Positions 34,691 through 46,320 are shown, numbered from the stretch's first letter. The stretch is DNA of 64,000 bases from Pegea sp. RAD2-039 (GCA_034620365.1 JAQGEQ010000299.1:1726555-1790554), one strand, 5' to 3'. Program-made: numbers and translations. The notes: generated by a model from the sequence alone, not told the origin.

Positions 34691-36180
34691 ATCTCCCGTC
34701 TGTTTATTCGTGCTCCTTCTCGCAGCAAAAAAGAACTTTTTCATCTTTTGACTTTAGGAAAGTTTTATATCTAGTTTAGAATTAAGTATTAGATCATCAG
34801 TTTTAGACTCGGGGATGTTGAAGATACATTTGTTGAAAGATGTAGAGTTCTTTGCAGAAACTTCAGCTTAGAATTCTATAGCTTAAGTGATGTTACAGGA
34901 TACTTCCCTTAAGTCATTATTCATTTAAGAATTGTTTAATTTGAATTTTAAAAGATTTTTTTGTTATATCAGCAACTGAGAGTTTTTAAAATCTGAAATA
35001 TTTATATGATTGAAATTTGTATGATTAAAATGCTAAAAATGAAATAATGAAAATGAAGAAAAACTTTAAAAAATTAATTTCATCTTAGAAAAAGTAAATG
35101 TTCAAGCGAATATAATTAAGTTATCAAATATGATACTTTTGAAATCGAATAATAATTTTTATTTATTTATGTATGAAGCTTTGGTTTTTCAACTTTTTTA
35201 GCGAGATCGTTTTGGTTTAATTTCCAGATAAACAAACAATTCTTCTTAAAAACTGTGCATTTATTATAACAAATTTTTGGACCAAGTTGTAATTTCACAA
35301 ACTTTAAATTTTTATCAGAAGTTGCTTTGTCGGAGGATTTTATTTCCCGCCATTGCGTCAAATTTTATGACTTCAACTTGTCTAGTCACATATTCAGAGC
35401 TCGCCTATCAGCTAACGGTTTCAGTTCATAGTTATCGCGTATCTGCTAACCGATTGTGGTGATAGTTATAGCAGCTAATTTACCCTAAAACCAGTTTTAG
35501 TAAAAAATATTTATATTTGTTAACAAAACAATATTTTCAATTTAATTTATGGAAAATTGTTTGATATTTTTAACAAGCTTTTGCTAAACGGAATAATTTG
35601 TTTTTAATGATGTAATTAAATTCTATAAACATAATTTCACTTGTAGTAATATTTATTTTTCAACGCTAATTTGTGTGTACAACAATACAAAAATAAAACT
35701 TTTGTTTAATTTGATTAACTATCAGATAACTTATCTATATTTACATCTAATGTATTTTGTAAATTTTACTTCTATTGCTTTTAACATCTTTTAACCTTGT
35801 TTAAAATGTTTAAATATTTAATTTAAAGAAATGATAACTAATATTCTGCTAATTATATTGTTTTAAACTGTTTGATTCTGTTTATATTTCTCTAAATTTT
35901 GTTTTATGTAAAAATGTTTGTTTTTTTGACTTATCGAAATGGAATTTAAAACAGTTTATTTTTATATCACCCTTGTAAAGATAGTAATAATATTTACTTT
36001 GTACTAACATCACTTTTATTTAATATTTATTTAGTTTATCTATTATACTTTATTCTAGTTTGATATTTTCCTTTTTTTATCAAATTATTTTATATTTTTT
36101 TCTTCTATTCTAATATTTGAAAAGCTTTTTTTTTAATTTAAATCTCAAATTTTTAATTTTAAAGGTTTTTAAAAGTGAAA
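34691..36180. other. Intergenic with a minor open stretch
   Basis: No gene is supported. On the minus strand 35361-35167 is open for 64 codons with Lys-rich text, but its only start is TTG and no splice context was found, so it is not called. The rest is AT-rich. Confidence 0.4.
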
Positions 36181-36187
36181 ATGATGA

Positions 36188-36616
36188 ACGTTTTCAACAC
36201 ATCCTAAAATAAAAGTATGCAATGAAGATGAAGATTTGGTTACAACATTAAAAGTGAAAGTTGACAGTAAAATTCTTTAATTTCTTCTCTCAATCAATTT
36301 TCTTCCAGATGAGACAATCAGATGTTTGTACTTAAGTGAAGACCTCTTTTTGAGCTCAGCTAAAAACTTATTGATGAAGATTCACTCTGGAATTGAAATT
36401 TATGAGATTAATGATGGAAAATGGGATCTTTCAGCTAAAGCTTCACCTGGTTACATTTGTGAAGTTATTATATGAATAATTATGTGCTGATGACACTATT
36501 CTAACTTTTAAGGTTGAAGATTTGTTCTTTAATGATATCGAGTCTTCAGATCTAAAAACTTCTGTGATATCTGTCAAGTGTTTCATGAATTATAAGAATT
36601 TCTATGTTGCATCTTG
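36188..36616 (+). pseudogene. Unidentified coding remnant, possibly two exons
   Basis: An open stretch ending in LVTTLKVKVD meets GTAAAA at 36267. A 42-nt candidate intron ends at TCTTCCAG (36308), and the frame continues with NETIRCLYLSEDLFLSSAKN and further plausible protein to a TGA at about 36472. After that stop a second open stretch (CADDTILTFKVEDLFF) runs to 36616. Composition and absence of stops suggest a once-functional gene now interrupted. No domain is recognised. Confidence 0.35.
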
Positions 36617-37194
36617 AAAGTCTTAACTTACTTTGCACTCAAACTCTTCATCTTTGCATCTATTTGTTTAACAATTTTGAAACTGAAACATCAAGCTCTT
36701 AAAATCTACTAAAATCGTTTTATGCTAGTTGCAGATTGGACATCTAAAAAACTATAAAAGATTTCTTTAAATCTTCACTTTTAAGCGAATCAATAGCATA
36801 TGCAAGAATGTACCCATGTTTGTCAAGAACCTGCTCTATAACAGACAAGGAATACGTGTCCTGTAATGATTAATACTGTTTTGGAATGAACAAATAATAT
36901 TATTTATTAAAGCACTAACACAACCAGCTGTGTTGACTACATCGATCACGAAATTCTTTTGGAAATTGATAGTCTTGATCAGCTTCAGAAAAACTTATTA
37001 GCTGATTACTATTTGTAATTTTAATATTATATAAATATATATTATTATATACTTTGATACGAAATACTCAATACTATTACTATTAACCAATACTTATTAA
37101 TTCTATTTACTAAATCTTTTTACTTGACTCGCAGTACCTACTGACGCTTATTTCTATTTATCATCTTACTCTTTCAATCAATCTTTTGAAAATA
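36617..37194. other. Intergenic
   Basis: Nothing recognised. Short frames only, and an AT-rich tract near 37.02 kb. Confidence 0.4.
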
Positions 37195-37697
37195 AAATCA
37201 TTTTTGAAATTGTTTTGTTGGTGGTTTTATTTTGATTTATTGATTATTCTACGTTTTAACATGTTTCGATAGTTGAATTTCAACTTTATAAATTTTATCA
37301 ACTATTTTTACTTTTTTAATAAGTAAAATTCTTTTTTAATATGGAAATTAGGTTAAACAAAATGGAGTTTATGTAAATAAAATATCTTGTATTAAAAAGA
37401 AATGTTTTAAATATTTTTACTTCAAATTTACTCAAAATGGAAAAGCAAATAAATTTTATGAAAAAATCACATCAAGTAAAACGTATCACTTTTATTAAAA
37501 CATAAAACAAAGAAAGCAAACATTTAATAGAGATAGCTTTGCTTGATGCTTGTAGATAAATGATCAAAATAATCTTCAAGAGTTAAATCTAAACACAAAC
37601 AGAATTTTGTAAATACAAACTTTCCATATGAAACAAGCAAATAAAGTTTTTACACAAAAAGTAACAAAATATTTGTATAGATAATTTGCTAACCAAA

Positions 37698-39516
37698 TTA
37701 TTTGAATATTTTGAAGATTCTTGAAAAGAACTTTCGAATCGAAGATCTTGATTCCTAAATTTATAATAGTTATAAAATTTTAAAGTCAAACTATTAATAA
37801 TTAAATCATTAATCTTTTATTAAGTTATAAAATCTGATTATATTTGCTGAGTTTATCTCACCTGAATATTTTCTTTAGATTTCTTAGTTGGAGTTTTAGT
37901 TGGTTTTGTTTCAACATTTATATTACTGATCTGTTGAAACAAATTCAAACTACAAACATATTTCTCTTTGAAGATTGTGATAAAGTGAACTATGCTAAAT
38001 GGATATATTTAAACAAATGAACTTTGCTTGTGAAGAATATAAAAATAAAACTTCATTCAAAGTCAAAATTATAGTGAAATTATTTTAAAAATTTATAAAC
38101 TCAAAAGCTTAAGAAAATAGTTTAATACAAACTTGAGGGTGAACTTTATTTCTTTTAAAGAATAACTTTTGTTTCCATGTTTTCTTTATCAGCTGAATAT
38201 AAAATAAATTAATTAGAAGATAATTTATTAACTTTGATTTATTGACTTTTTAACTAATTGATTCTAATTAAAAAGAAAACAAAACTAAAGATTACAAGCA
38301 CAATTATTCTTACAAACAGTTTTGAATATAAGAAAAATAGTTTTACGTTTTTTGTTTGTGAAGGAAAAGCTTCACCACAGCTAAAAGATCCTGCAACTTT
38401 AGGGAGGGTCTCCTTGTGGTTCAGCTTTTCCTTCTTGTTTTCTTGGAGGATGTTATCTCCAGGTGACGGTTGACAGAAATCTGTTAAGTCTGTCGACAAC
38501 AGATCTGCCAGCGCATCACAAGATTTGTTTGCCTTTGATTTCTATAAATTACAAATAATTTAAAATTTAGTTGTAGAAACATCAAACAATTATAAGTCAC
38601 TAATTTTTGAAGCTAAACAAAAGGTTACTAAAGTCAATTAACAATCTTTAAATTCTTACTGATGGCTCATCCTTTAAACAAATTACTGCTGGTTCTTCGA
38701 TAAACTCACCAACAGATATCTAAATGAACAAATAGTTATAAAATAATTATCATATTATGCTTTTAATACTAATATGTTAATTCAATTTATAAATAAGTTC
38801 TTCATTATAGAACAAATGGTAAAAATCTTCTCGTAATATAAAAACTAGTAAAAAGCTTACTATTGGTTTTTCATCAATTTCACCAACAGTAATCTGAAAT
38901 AAATAAACTTTTATAAACTATATTTTTAATTATAAAATTAGAATAGAACAATGATAAACAAATTGTTGATATATGAGTATACTTTCACCAGGTCAGTGAT
39001 TAAAGTTTACTTCATCTTTTAGTTATACAAAGTTGATAAACTAACTGTTTGGTTAATTTCTTCAATTAAACCTTCAGATTTTAGATTTAGCTGTAAAGGT
39101 TCACTAAAAGACTAGAAAAAAAAGATTGGATTATATGTTTACATACAAAAATCTAAATTTAAAACATTTGGAAAAATCGAACAGCTAATAATTTGTATTG
39201 TAAATAAAATTGTTACAATTATTCACCTGTAAGTTACTTTCAGAACTACAAGTTGTAGAGTCAGTTAAAGCCTGTAAAAGAAAACATGAATAAGCATTTC
39301 TTATTTTCATTTTTTTGGTTAAGTAATTAGCAATCAAAACAAAAAGTTTGAAACTTACATCAGATTTTTCTTCTACAAGCTCTGAAATTATTTCATCGAG
39401 TTTTTCGAATGATAAAAAGTAACTAGTCTGTATAAAAAGGTGGAAATTAGTTGATGAAAGTTAATAAGCTAATAAATAGTGAATGTTTTAATTATTGATA
39501 TTATATCACCTACCAT
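37698..39516 (-). CDS. Ten-exon gene of small phase-0 exons, predicted 218 aa
   Basis: Unrecognised gene read from splice sites. Exons on the minus strand: 39516-39514 (ATG only, then GTAGGT), 39427-39359, 39271-39227, 39111-39046, 38893-38861, 38719-38660, 38541-38347, 38192-38133, 37930-37862 and 37754-37698. Their sizes are 3, 69, 45, 66, 33, 60, 195, 60, 69 and 57 nt, all multiples of three, so every intron is phase 0. The protein is Ser/Glu-rich with no signal peptide. Exons 5 and 6 both start I(T/S)VGE and look duplicated. The C-terminus turns basic (KTPTKKSK, then SIRKFFSRIFKIFK). The exon 8 donor (GTTTGT) is weak. A further possible terminal segment with a polyadenylation signal lies at 37588-37524. 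Nine consecutive frame-compatible exons make chance unlikely. Function unknown. Confidence 0.7.
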
Positions 39517-40587
39517 ATTTCTAATTAGTTATCTAAAAACAAAATTGTTAATTCTGTAGTATAAAGTTCGATAATCAAATCTGTTAAAAGAAATGATAAA
39601 AGATTTTGACTCAATTTTAATTATTGACGTCATAAAGGTTTAAAGTGATGAAATAAAGTTAGTTTTGGTGATCAAGTATTTGCTGAATTTTCTAAGCTAA
39701 CATTGTATAGAGAATATTTAGTTTATTTGATTTAAAGAATAAAAAATTAATTTTTGTGTACAATATAAAAAGTACTTTTATTTTATATAAATTAGAAATG
39801 ATTTTATTTTGAGGTAATATTTCTTAAATTTTTCAAATGTTGGGCAAACACAACAGTTAAGTTGCATAAAATAAATAATCTCTTTAATAAATAACGCCTA
39901 ACTGATTGTAGCAAATAAAAAAGAGTAAAAAATATTATTAAATCTTATAACAGAAATCTATACAAATATTTCATGTTTCAGAACTTCCAGATTATAATTA
40001 TCTATAAGGACATAAACCTCTTATAAAACGGCTATCTTATCGTTTAAGTTTTTCATCTGACCGCTAATACATTTGTTAATTTTTATTAGGAAAGCTTCAA
40101 TAAATATAGTGAAGAGCTTTCTGATCTTCACCTAATCTGTGATTTTTAGTTAAGTTAGAGATATTAAACTAATTATTGATTAATAAAAATGTGATGAAGA
40201 TCATCATTAAAAAGTTAAATCTTTACAAAAATGACAAAAATCTCCCAAACCCGTATTATTGTTCAAAATTATTAATAGTTTCTAATCTTTACTACTCGTA
40301 GCAAATAAAAAGATGTGAAACAATATTCAAAACTGTGAATACCACAGAGATGGAACTTGGCAGATTGACTTTGCAAATCCTTTACGAAACGTTGTATGCA
40401 GAGGTAGGGAAGATGACAGCGTGAAGAAGGAATCCATTAATTTGTTGGGGTATCTAACATGATACCCTCATGCTGATGAACAAGATTTCTTTCGTCAAGA
40501 AGTTTCAATAAAGATTTCAAAAAAGTTTAACAAGAGCTCTCACAACGCAACATGCAAAAAAGATTACCGTCAACCAGGAAAGAATCA
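39517..40587. other. Intergenic, with a short unidentified coding-like stretch
   Basis: Mostly AT-rich. Around 40.34-40.45 kb the plus strand reads for about 40 codons as balanced protein (TWQIDFANPLRNVVC) and further open text follows after a frameshift. It may be a fragment of an unknown element next to the CR1-like remnant. No gene is called. Confidence 0.35.
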
Positions 40588-41480
40588 AGATAAAACGATT
40601 TTAACCAAGTTTCAGTGATAAAGACAAATGTGAAATCTTGAGAATGCAAAAGAACTTTCAATTGAAAAACTTTGTTAATAATCGACCGTGGGAACCACCG
40701 ACGCCCATGTGACAGGTTTCTTTGTAGAAGTATTCAGTTCATCCATTGATTTTTGGTAAAGTATAAATGTTCTCTTTGATTTCGGTAACATGGTTGTTAA
40801 TTTTAGATAAAAATTTGGCCAATTTAGCAGATATGGATTTGCTGATGTCAGATAGAGGTTTGAATAAAATTAAAGGAGGTAGATATTATGTCGAAGGTTG
40901 TACATTTAATGCAGAACCATTTATACCCCGTTTGCTTCATCTGGTTATTATTATAAAACTCATAAGTTTTCTCGCTAATATCACTACAGGCTTGATGAAC
41001 CAAGAAGAGGCACTTATTACACTATTGCCTGATGATCATCGATGAAAAGTGTGTTGCAAGACCTAATTACAAGATATAATTGCAAGACATAGTCGCAAGA
41101 CATAATTGCAAGACATAATTGCAAGACGCAAGACATAATCGCAAGACATAATTGCAAGACATTGCAAGCTTGTGTTGATGAAGATGGTTTGTCAGAAATG
41201 GACTTTAATTTCTGTATATTGAAAAGTAGGTTGTTGCCTTTTTTATTCGGGTCCACCATAGTCTTTACTTTCATCCAAATAAGTAGATACGTCATCCAAA
41301 ACTTTCCTTCTATCAAGGAGTTTAGGTTTAATAAAAGCAGCAAAGCTTGAATCGATTTCTCATCCAAATTGAATAAATTATCAGAAGTAATATCCAAATC
41401 ATCCAGTGAAAGCAGTTTTATCAAACGGATAATAACTTATTCAAATATCCTGAATAAAGATTAGTTTAAAATAAAATGAA
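40588..41480 (-). mobile_element. Rearranged CR1-like remnant
   Basis: The minus strand carries pieces of both ORFs in an unusual joined form. From high to low coordinates these are the ORF1 start (KTMVDPNKKG, PSSSTQACN near 41.2 kb), a tandem-repeat tract at 41168-41057 where the PHD finger should be, part of the ORF1 coiled coil (near 40.85-40.75 kb), and then endonuclease text (RSIINKVFQLKVLLHSQDF near 40.69-40.60 kb). The intervening sequence is deleted, so the copy is defective. Confidence 0.7.
41057..41168. repeat. Short tandem repeat, 12-14 bp unit
   Basis: About eight imperfect copies of a unit close to GCAAGACATAATT. It lies within the CR1-like remnant, at the position where the Cys codons of the zinc finger (TGCAATTG..., TCTTGC...) would fall, so it probably arose by expansion of element sequence. 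Units are contiguous without spacers, so it is not a CRISPR. Confidence 0.8.
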
Positions 41481-41621
41481 TATTTTCTGTGGAAACATTT
41501 TAGTCTTGAAGTAACCTGCTAAAACTTTAGATCTTTTGTAATTAGATAACTGATTAATAGACATTGTTTAATTACCTTTTGTTATTTCTTACAATATAAA
41601 AAAAAATTTAATATTTTAAAA

Positions 41622-41803
41622 ATTCAAGATCTCTCTGATCACCTGCGAGTATTTATTTCGATTTGATTAAATTAATCCACTAGAATTTATTCTTGAATTT
41701 TTAAAAGTTAGAATAAATAAACTTAATTTTTTTAGTAATTGAATTTTGTTCAAAACAGACAACAACTTGAAGGTGAGGAAGAAATATATCATGAAATAGA
41801 TTG
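41622..41803 (+). pseudogene. Decayed small coiled-coil gene
   Basis: A first-exon relic at 41622-41644 reads (ATT)-QDLSDHL, where the ATG has become ATT, two codons are missing and the donor is GC. About 115 nt later TTCAAAACAG is followed from 41759 by QQLEGEEE, matching exon 2 of the family, but a TGA stops it after 15 codons. It shares the 41.9 kb repeat block with the other loci, indicating it came from the same type of duplication. Confidence 0.5.
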
Positions 41804-41894
41804 ACTTTGGATATTGATGCAGATACATTTGGAAGAGATACAAAGTACTAAATAAGAGAACGATTTTGGCGATAACAGTAAGAAGACTGCAGAA

Positions 41895-42325
41895 GATGCA
41901 TACAATAAATCATTGCATGACTGCAGATAACAAATCTGATAGCTAATAAGGTATTCATTGAGGTTTTTACAAAATGGCGTATCGTACTAACCATCAATGA
42001 AATGCTTTAAAATTCTTGTCAATTCAATTTTTATTTACTTTTTCATACAGTAAAATGGAAAACTGAAAATATGATTTTATTCCCAATCTTTTGCAAAATT
42101 TTTAGTGATTAGCATTTTTATAAAAAAGTATTAAACATTTTTATACGTTTTAAATTCTTCAGTAAACAAACAAAAGATTAAAAGATTTTAATACTAATGA
42201 AGTGAAGTCTGAGTTTAATATATTTTTTTGAATATCAACCTGTGTTTGAAAATAAATTATTTAATTTATGTATTAATAAACGTATTTCATTGTTATTTTA
42301 ATTAGTCTGTTATAAAAATTTGCAG
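41895..42325. repeat. Dispersed duplicated block, copy
   Basis: Corresponds to 25205-25604 and 60900-61305. It ends where those loci carry the CR1-like 3' fragment, which is absent here, so this copy predates or escaped that insertion. Confidence 0.65.
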
Positions 42326-43179
42326 CTTAAGCTAATAACTCTTTCCTAAAATTGAATCATCGAGTCTCAAGCTAACTTTGTTTGTTTATCGTGAAATTGT
42401 TAATCTCTTGATATAAAATTTTCTAATTTAGTTTGATGTATTTGATAGAAAAACATATTTGTTTGTTGTAGAGACATATTGTTTTGCCAAAAGAGTCTAA
42501 TCACTTGCTTTAACTGTTAGGCTCACTTTTAAATAATTATATTTAAAGAATAGAATTTTAATATTTTCATAATAAAGTTACTAGCCTACCAGATAATGTA
42601 TGAGTCTTCAAAATATAGAAAGTTTGAAATAACAGCAGATAATGAATATTAAGGTTATTCCTAACAAGCTGAATTTCCTGTAATCTAATCAATTTTTACT
42701 AAATGTGATTCATTGTTATTTAAAACACTATTTAGTCTCAATTTTATTTAGCAGTTTAATCTTAAGTAGATTAAAAAGTTTTTTAAAGAATGTAGGTGTT
42801 TCCATCATAATTTAACTTTTCTTTAAATAGTACAATTAAGTACATTGATCTATAAAATCTCATATTGGCAGCTGCATAAAACAAATTTTTCTTAAGCTGA
42901 TAATATCAACTGTCGGAAAATGCAAAACTGTTAATTTTTTGAAATATATATTTTTCATAAAATCACACCAACAACAACAACAACATGCATAGAAATAAAT
43001 TCAATTAATATTTTAAGTTTTGTGATACAATTCAAATCTGTTAGATACCAAAACTAAAAGATTGAATTGAAAACATATTAAATTTATAAAAAAATATCAA
43101 CAGATGAAAATATTATTAAAAGGAAACATTTTATCGAAACGTTTAGTCTTCATAAAAATCAAATATTGTTATTTTTTCA
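42326..43179. other. Intergenic 3' of the USP gene
   Basis: AT-rich, with a short CAA repeat near 42968-42983. No gene. Confidence 0.5.
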
Positions 43180-44758
43180 TTATTCGAGACAATATTTAAG
43201 AAGATAGGCTTGCGAGGATTCAATCCTCCCCAAGCAAAACATCTCTGACATCTCTTCTACTTTAGTGTCACTTATTTTGAACCATTTGTTACTTTTTCTA
43301 ATTGTGACTTCAAAATGACCTGTGTTAGATCGTGCACCTAGATGAGATACAATTCCAGCAATCTTGTATCTGTTTTTACGAAGAGTTTCACCCGTGTCTT
43401 TGATTTCTAAGATTTCAGGAATGATGACTTTCTTATCATTTTTCCTTACTCTCCCATTTGTATACTCACTGCGCATTAGTGAAATATAGAAATTTTGTGG
43501 CACTTTTGAGATCAGTTTTGTCTGCTCTGTAATCCGTAATTGACCACAGGGATCACATCGAGTTCGATTGACACCTGTTAGTAACTCCTTCTGAAGGCTG
43601 TGTCTTAACATATCTTGTAGATGATACAGCTTCTTAGGAAGTGGGCAGTTGTAGATCAAAAATTCTTCGTTTCGTTTTCTGCTTTCTCCACAAACCTTAC
43701 ACTTCAAACTTGTTTGAACAGAACCTATAAAGTTATCTTCCACATATTTGTTTAATCTTGACATTTTAAGTAGCTGGAGAGTGGAAGCAAAGAACTCAGT
43801 GATATCTTCTTGCATCGACATGTCCAGTTCAAGAAAATTGATGAGTTCAATTGGATCAACTGTTGAACTAAACTTCATCTCTGTAAATAATTCCTGGATC
43901 TTTTCAAGAAACTTGTTTTCATGTTGTGAGTCTTCTTTCTTGAACTTGAGTTGGTGTATTGCATTGTAAAACGTAGTATTGTGGAATAACAATTGCATTG
44001 TGCAATTGAAATAACACGTATTACCTTGGTTTATCAAACCTACAGGCTTCATATTACGATGATCAAAACAGTGTTTCTCAAAAGAGCCGATTTTTACTTC
44101 TTCATGGTGTGTTTCACCAATCAAACCGATTGGCTTTATTGGATCAGATGCAAGAAGTTCCGGGTTCGTTTCGGATTTTTTCACTAATTGAGGCATCACA
44201 ATCAAGTTGTAATAATCGACTTCCATGTCGATAAAGAATCTGTTTTCCTTTTTATTTACTTTTTCAAGAAAAGCTGTAGCTTCATCAGTTTCTTTCTGTG
44301 GAATCAAGCTTGTAAGTCGTGTATTACCTTCCTTCATATGAGCAGTAACGTTTAAGTTCATTTGTAAATCAGTGTTCCGCTTTAAATTCCTACTCTTCTC
44401 ACGGACAAAACTAGGAGTCTCTGGGAACTTTTGACGCAAGGTTCTCTTCTTAGGAGCGGGTGTGCTAAAAATAATTAAGTTTATGAAATATTTTTACTTA
44501 TATATAATGATATTTTAGGTACAAAAGTATAAAAATAAGTGTTTACATTATTTTTGTATAAATAATAATATATAATAAAACATTTATTTGAATTATAGTT
44601 AAAGTAAGCAAAATTTTGAACAGTTTTATAATTAACATAAATTAAAGATTTAATAATATTTATTGAAATTAAAGTTTAAGAATTTTATTAAAGCAAAACG
44701 CTTACTCATTATTATCGATGAGAAATCGTTTCTTGACTCTGTTGAAAGTTTTCTTCAT
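43180..44758 (-). CDS. Ubiquitin-specific protease (C19 family), 445 aa
   Basis: Deubiquitinating cysteine protease. Exon 1 (44758-44706) encodes MKKTFNRVKKRFLIDNN and exon 2 is 44464-43180, joined in phase 2 across a 241-nt intron (donor GTAAG, acceptor TTTTTTAG). The basic start suggests nuclear localisation. The Cys box is GLINQGNTCYFNCTMQLLFH with the catalytic Cys, and QEDITEFF corresponds to the usual QQDAHEF. The zinc ribbon is CKVC with CDPC. The His box is SNTGHFEV, followed by KWFKISDTKV carrying the third catalytic residue. Compared with typical USP catalytic domains it is compact. The overall style resembles the USP7/USP47/USP48 group, but I cannot assign an orthologue. Fragments of exon 2 are duplicated at 26.8 and 62.5 kb. 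Confidence 0.88.
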
Positions 44759-45164
44759 TCTAAAGCAGTGATACAGTTGACTATCAAATAAAATTAATTT
44801 TTTTAAAATCAGCTAGATCAATTTAATAAAAGCTTCTGTTGAAATAAAAATATAGATGTTACGAAAGCAAAAAAAAACACGAAAACTTCTATCAAAAATA
44901 ATTAAAAATAAAGACTTAAATATTTCTAAAAATCTACATTATGTGACAATGTGTAATGCATTTCAAAAAATCAATTTTAGAGAAAAAATAGATTTAAAAT
45001 AATATTCTTAAGAAATTGGTCCTGCTACACTCAAATTGTTAAATAAATAAATAAATATAGAAAAACAAACATGTTATTCCCAAGAAAAATTCGAACTTTA
45101 AACCTTTCCAATATTCAAACAAACAACAACATATCTTAAAAAGAAGTTATCACTTATAACTTAG
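44759..45164. other. Upstream region of the USP gene
   Basis: AT-rich with no clear core promoter. A TAAA repeat lies near 45.04 kb. No other gene. Confidence 0.4.
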
Positions 45165-45732
45165 TTATCAACACTAAAATGAGAAGTCAAGCTTTCTTCA
45201 GCTCTCAAATTAGGCAAGATGCTTTCTCCAAGGCCCGGATTTATTCTGATTTATTCTATGAAGTCTTCAATCCCTTTTAACAACTGTTCGGGATCAATTC
45301 TACACATCTAATCTTCCTTAACAGCTCTGTGTGGAAGGGATGTTATAAATTTTTTTTGATTAGTTCTAATGGTTTCATATATTGGCACGACACCTCTTCT
45401 TATGTCACTAGTTTTTGTGATCCAACTTTTAGTAATAAAAACGTTGTCACTATTTCTACTTCGTCTACATGTGCCTACTCTTTCTGGTGCATCATCAACT
45501 AAAATTGAAAGTCATTAGGATGACCAGTTAATGCTGCTGTTATTATTTTTCATTTAGCATCCCAAACATTTTCTGCACGCCCTTCTATACTGAAAATAGG
45601 TCCTCCGTTTGCATTAGTAATCTTGGAATTAGTTACTCTCTTAATATTGTTCATGCAGCTTCTACCTCTACCGATGGCAAACTTTTTAAAATCACTATTA
45701 ATTTCTACTGTATCAACAATTATATCAGACAT
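45165..45732 (-). pseudogene. KH-domain protein pseudogene
   Basis: From ATG at 45732 the minus strand encodes 60 residues resembling a KH RNA-binding domain: a hydrophobic strand, then IGRGRSCMNNIKRV at the GXXG-like loop, and FSIEGRAENVWDAK as the last strand and helix. A TAA then interrupts the helix and reading resumes (KIITAALTGHP). After a frameshift a tail follows (DDAPERVGTCRRS and RGVVPIYETIRTNQ), with more stops, until about 45.17 kb. The GXXG loop is intact-looking (GRGR). The lack of introns and the multiple lesions suggest a processed or otherwise dead copy of an RNA-binding protein gene. Confidence 0.55.
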
Positions 45733-46089
45733 TGTAATAAAAAACTAAGGCTGAAAAAATACTACCTATGTCTACTGATTGCGTTTCTAGAGTGAGCAAA
45801 CGTTACTGCTGCAGCAGTTATAAGAAAAAAAGGCCACGTGATGTGAAGCTACATCAAGACAACTCCACGTTATCGATTGCTATTTTTAGTCTTGGCAAGC
45901 AATTCTTTAAACTGTATTTGGTTATAGTAGTAAATATGTTGCTTAAAGTAGCTGATATATCTTGACAACCTATCAAAGCTGTTAAAGTAAAAAACCTATT
46001 TTATAAATATCTTCTTAGTTATATTCTTAGTTTAGCTGAGCTACACAAGAAAAGATAAAAATTAGAAACTAATAAATACGAAAAATAAT
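45733..46089. other. Intergenic
   Basis: Nothing convincing. An open stretch of 65 codons on the plus strand (45768-45965) has no recognisable content. Confidence 0.35.
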
Positions 46090-46320
46090 CTAGCCGAAAA
46101 AAACAAATCCAAATTGAAGCCTGTATAATGAATTTTAAGATTTCTGCATCTTATTTTATATAAATGTTTTTGTTTAAAGACGAAATTCCAACAATAAAGC
46201 GCCACGATGTCTAAATCAAAATCTTGCTTATAACTTTGAATGATGCTTTTTAATTCTTTCAAAAGAATAAAAAACTCTATTAAGTTTATAGAACATATTC
46301 TAAACCCTGTACCAAACATT
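46090..46320 (-). mobile_element. Possible endonuclease fragment of another non-LTR element
   Basis: The minus strand reads ELKSIIQSYKQDFDLDIVAL near the start of an open stretch, which resembles the region of APE-type endonucleases just before the ETWL motif, and then (after decay) YTGFNL. The ETWL itself is lost. It differs from the CR1-like copies in this window, so it would be a third element, but the match is short. Confidence 0.3.

Noticed and set aside
35167-35361. Lys-rich 64-codon minus-strand frame
   Set aside because: It has a TTG start only and an immediate upstream stop, with no acceptor that makes it an exon of a larger gene.
37524-37588. Final coding exon of the small-exon gene
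   Set aside because: It needs a phase-1 donor in the preceding exon, and none exists before the TAA at 37698. The two copies differ at more replacement than silent sites. Kept only as a possible alternative or untranslated end.
41057-41168. CRISPR-like array
   Set aside because: The units are contiguous 12-14 bp repeats without spacers, in a eukaryotic retrotransposon remnant. It is a minisatellite.
45768-45965. 65-codon plus-strand frame upstream of the KH pseudogene
   Set aside because: No domain, no promoter, not conserved elsewhere in the window.
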